Part shown: positions 5,218-5,482 of the stretch, piece by piece | Numbering within the stretch: position 1 is the stretch's first letter | Layout: the number at the start of each line of letters is the position of its first letter | Assembly (NCBI GenBank): GCA_017380475.1 | Contig: JAFODX010000098.1 | Coordinates: 1 to 5,482 of the forward strand | DNA length: 5,482 nt | Direction: 5' to 3' | Source: Clostridia bacterium | GTDB taxonomy: Bacteria; Bacillota; Clostridia; UBA1381 | Translations under genes and position numbers: made by a program | Notes under the pieces: model-generated | What the model saw: only the letters and a program-made list of their open reading frames with translations | Database searches by the model: none | What the model was told of the DNA's origin: nothing

Positions 5218-5482
<265 letters not shown>

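Overview
The window looks like core chromosome of a low-to-moderate GC, spore-forming member of the Clostridia (Firmicutes), possibly a Ruminococcus/Eubacterium-like gut lineage. The reasons are an SpmA spore-maturation protein, a ROK-type glucokinase, a short Bacillus-type mannose-6-phosphate isomerase, strong GGAGG-type ribosome binding sites, and AT-rich promoters of the TGnTATAAT kind. Genus is inference only. All six complete or partial reading frames on which I rely are recognisable families, plus a partial seventh at the right edge. I see no CRISPR array, tRNA, rRNA, transposase or phage gene.

Left block (1-1671, plus strand): the 3' part of a NifS/IscS cysteine desulfurase (left edge cut) is followed by a 130-base gap and then a NifU/IscU-type Fe-S scaffold. 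The desulfurase supplies sulfur and the scaffold builds the cluster. The gap is mostly an imperfect palindrome that begins exactly at the desulfurase stop codon. An extended -10 promoter for the scaffold follows it. A bidirectional intrinsic terminator closes the block.

Middle block (1671-3276, minus strand): manA (mannose-6-phosphate isomerase) and spmA (spore maturation protein A) are read leftward from one good sigma-A promoter. spmA has no spmB next to it. Its ribosome binding site and start codon lie in a perfect 10-bp-stem hairpin placed just after the manA stop, which suggests translational coupling. It converges on the iscU terminator.

Right block (3316-5482, plus strand): a divergent promoter with a 17-base palindrome over its -10 box drives a ROK glucokinase. 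The next genes are an RluA-family 23S/tRNA-type pseudouridine synthase whose ATG touches the glucokinase stop, and the first 87 codons of rsmA (ksgA), the 16S rRNA dimethyladenosine transferase. The three are tightly packed and probably form one operon mixing sugar phosphorylation with rRNA modification. The glucokinase and ManA both handle hexose phosphates and share a divergent control region.

I did not find a clearly undescribed biological system. The most interesting items are non-coding: the palindromic element between iscS and iscU, the start-sequestering hairpin of spmA, and the palindrome on the glucokinase promoter.
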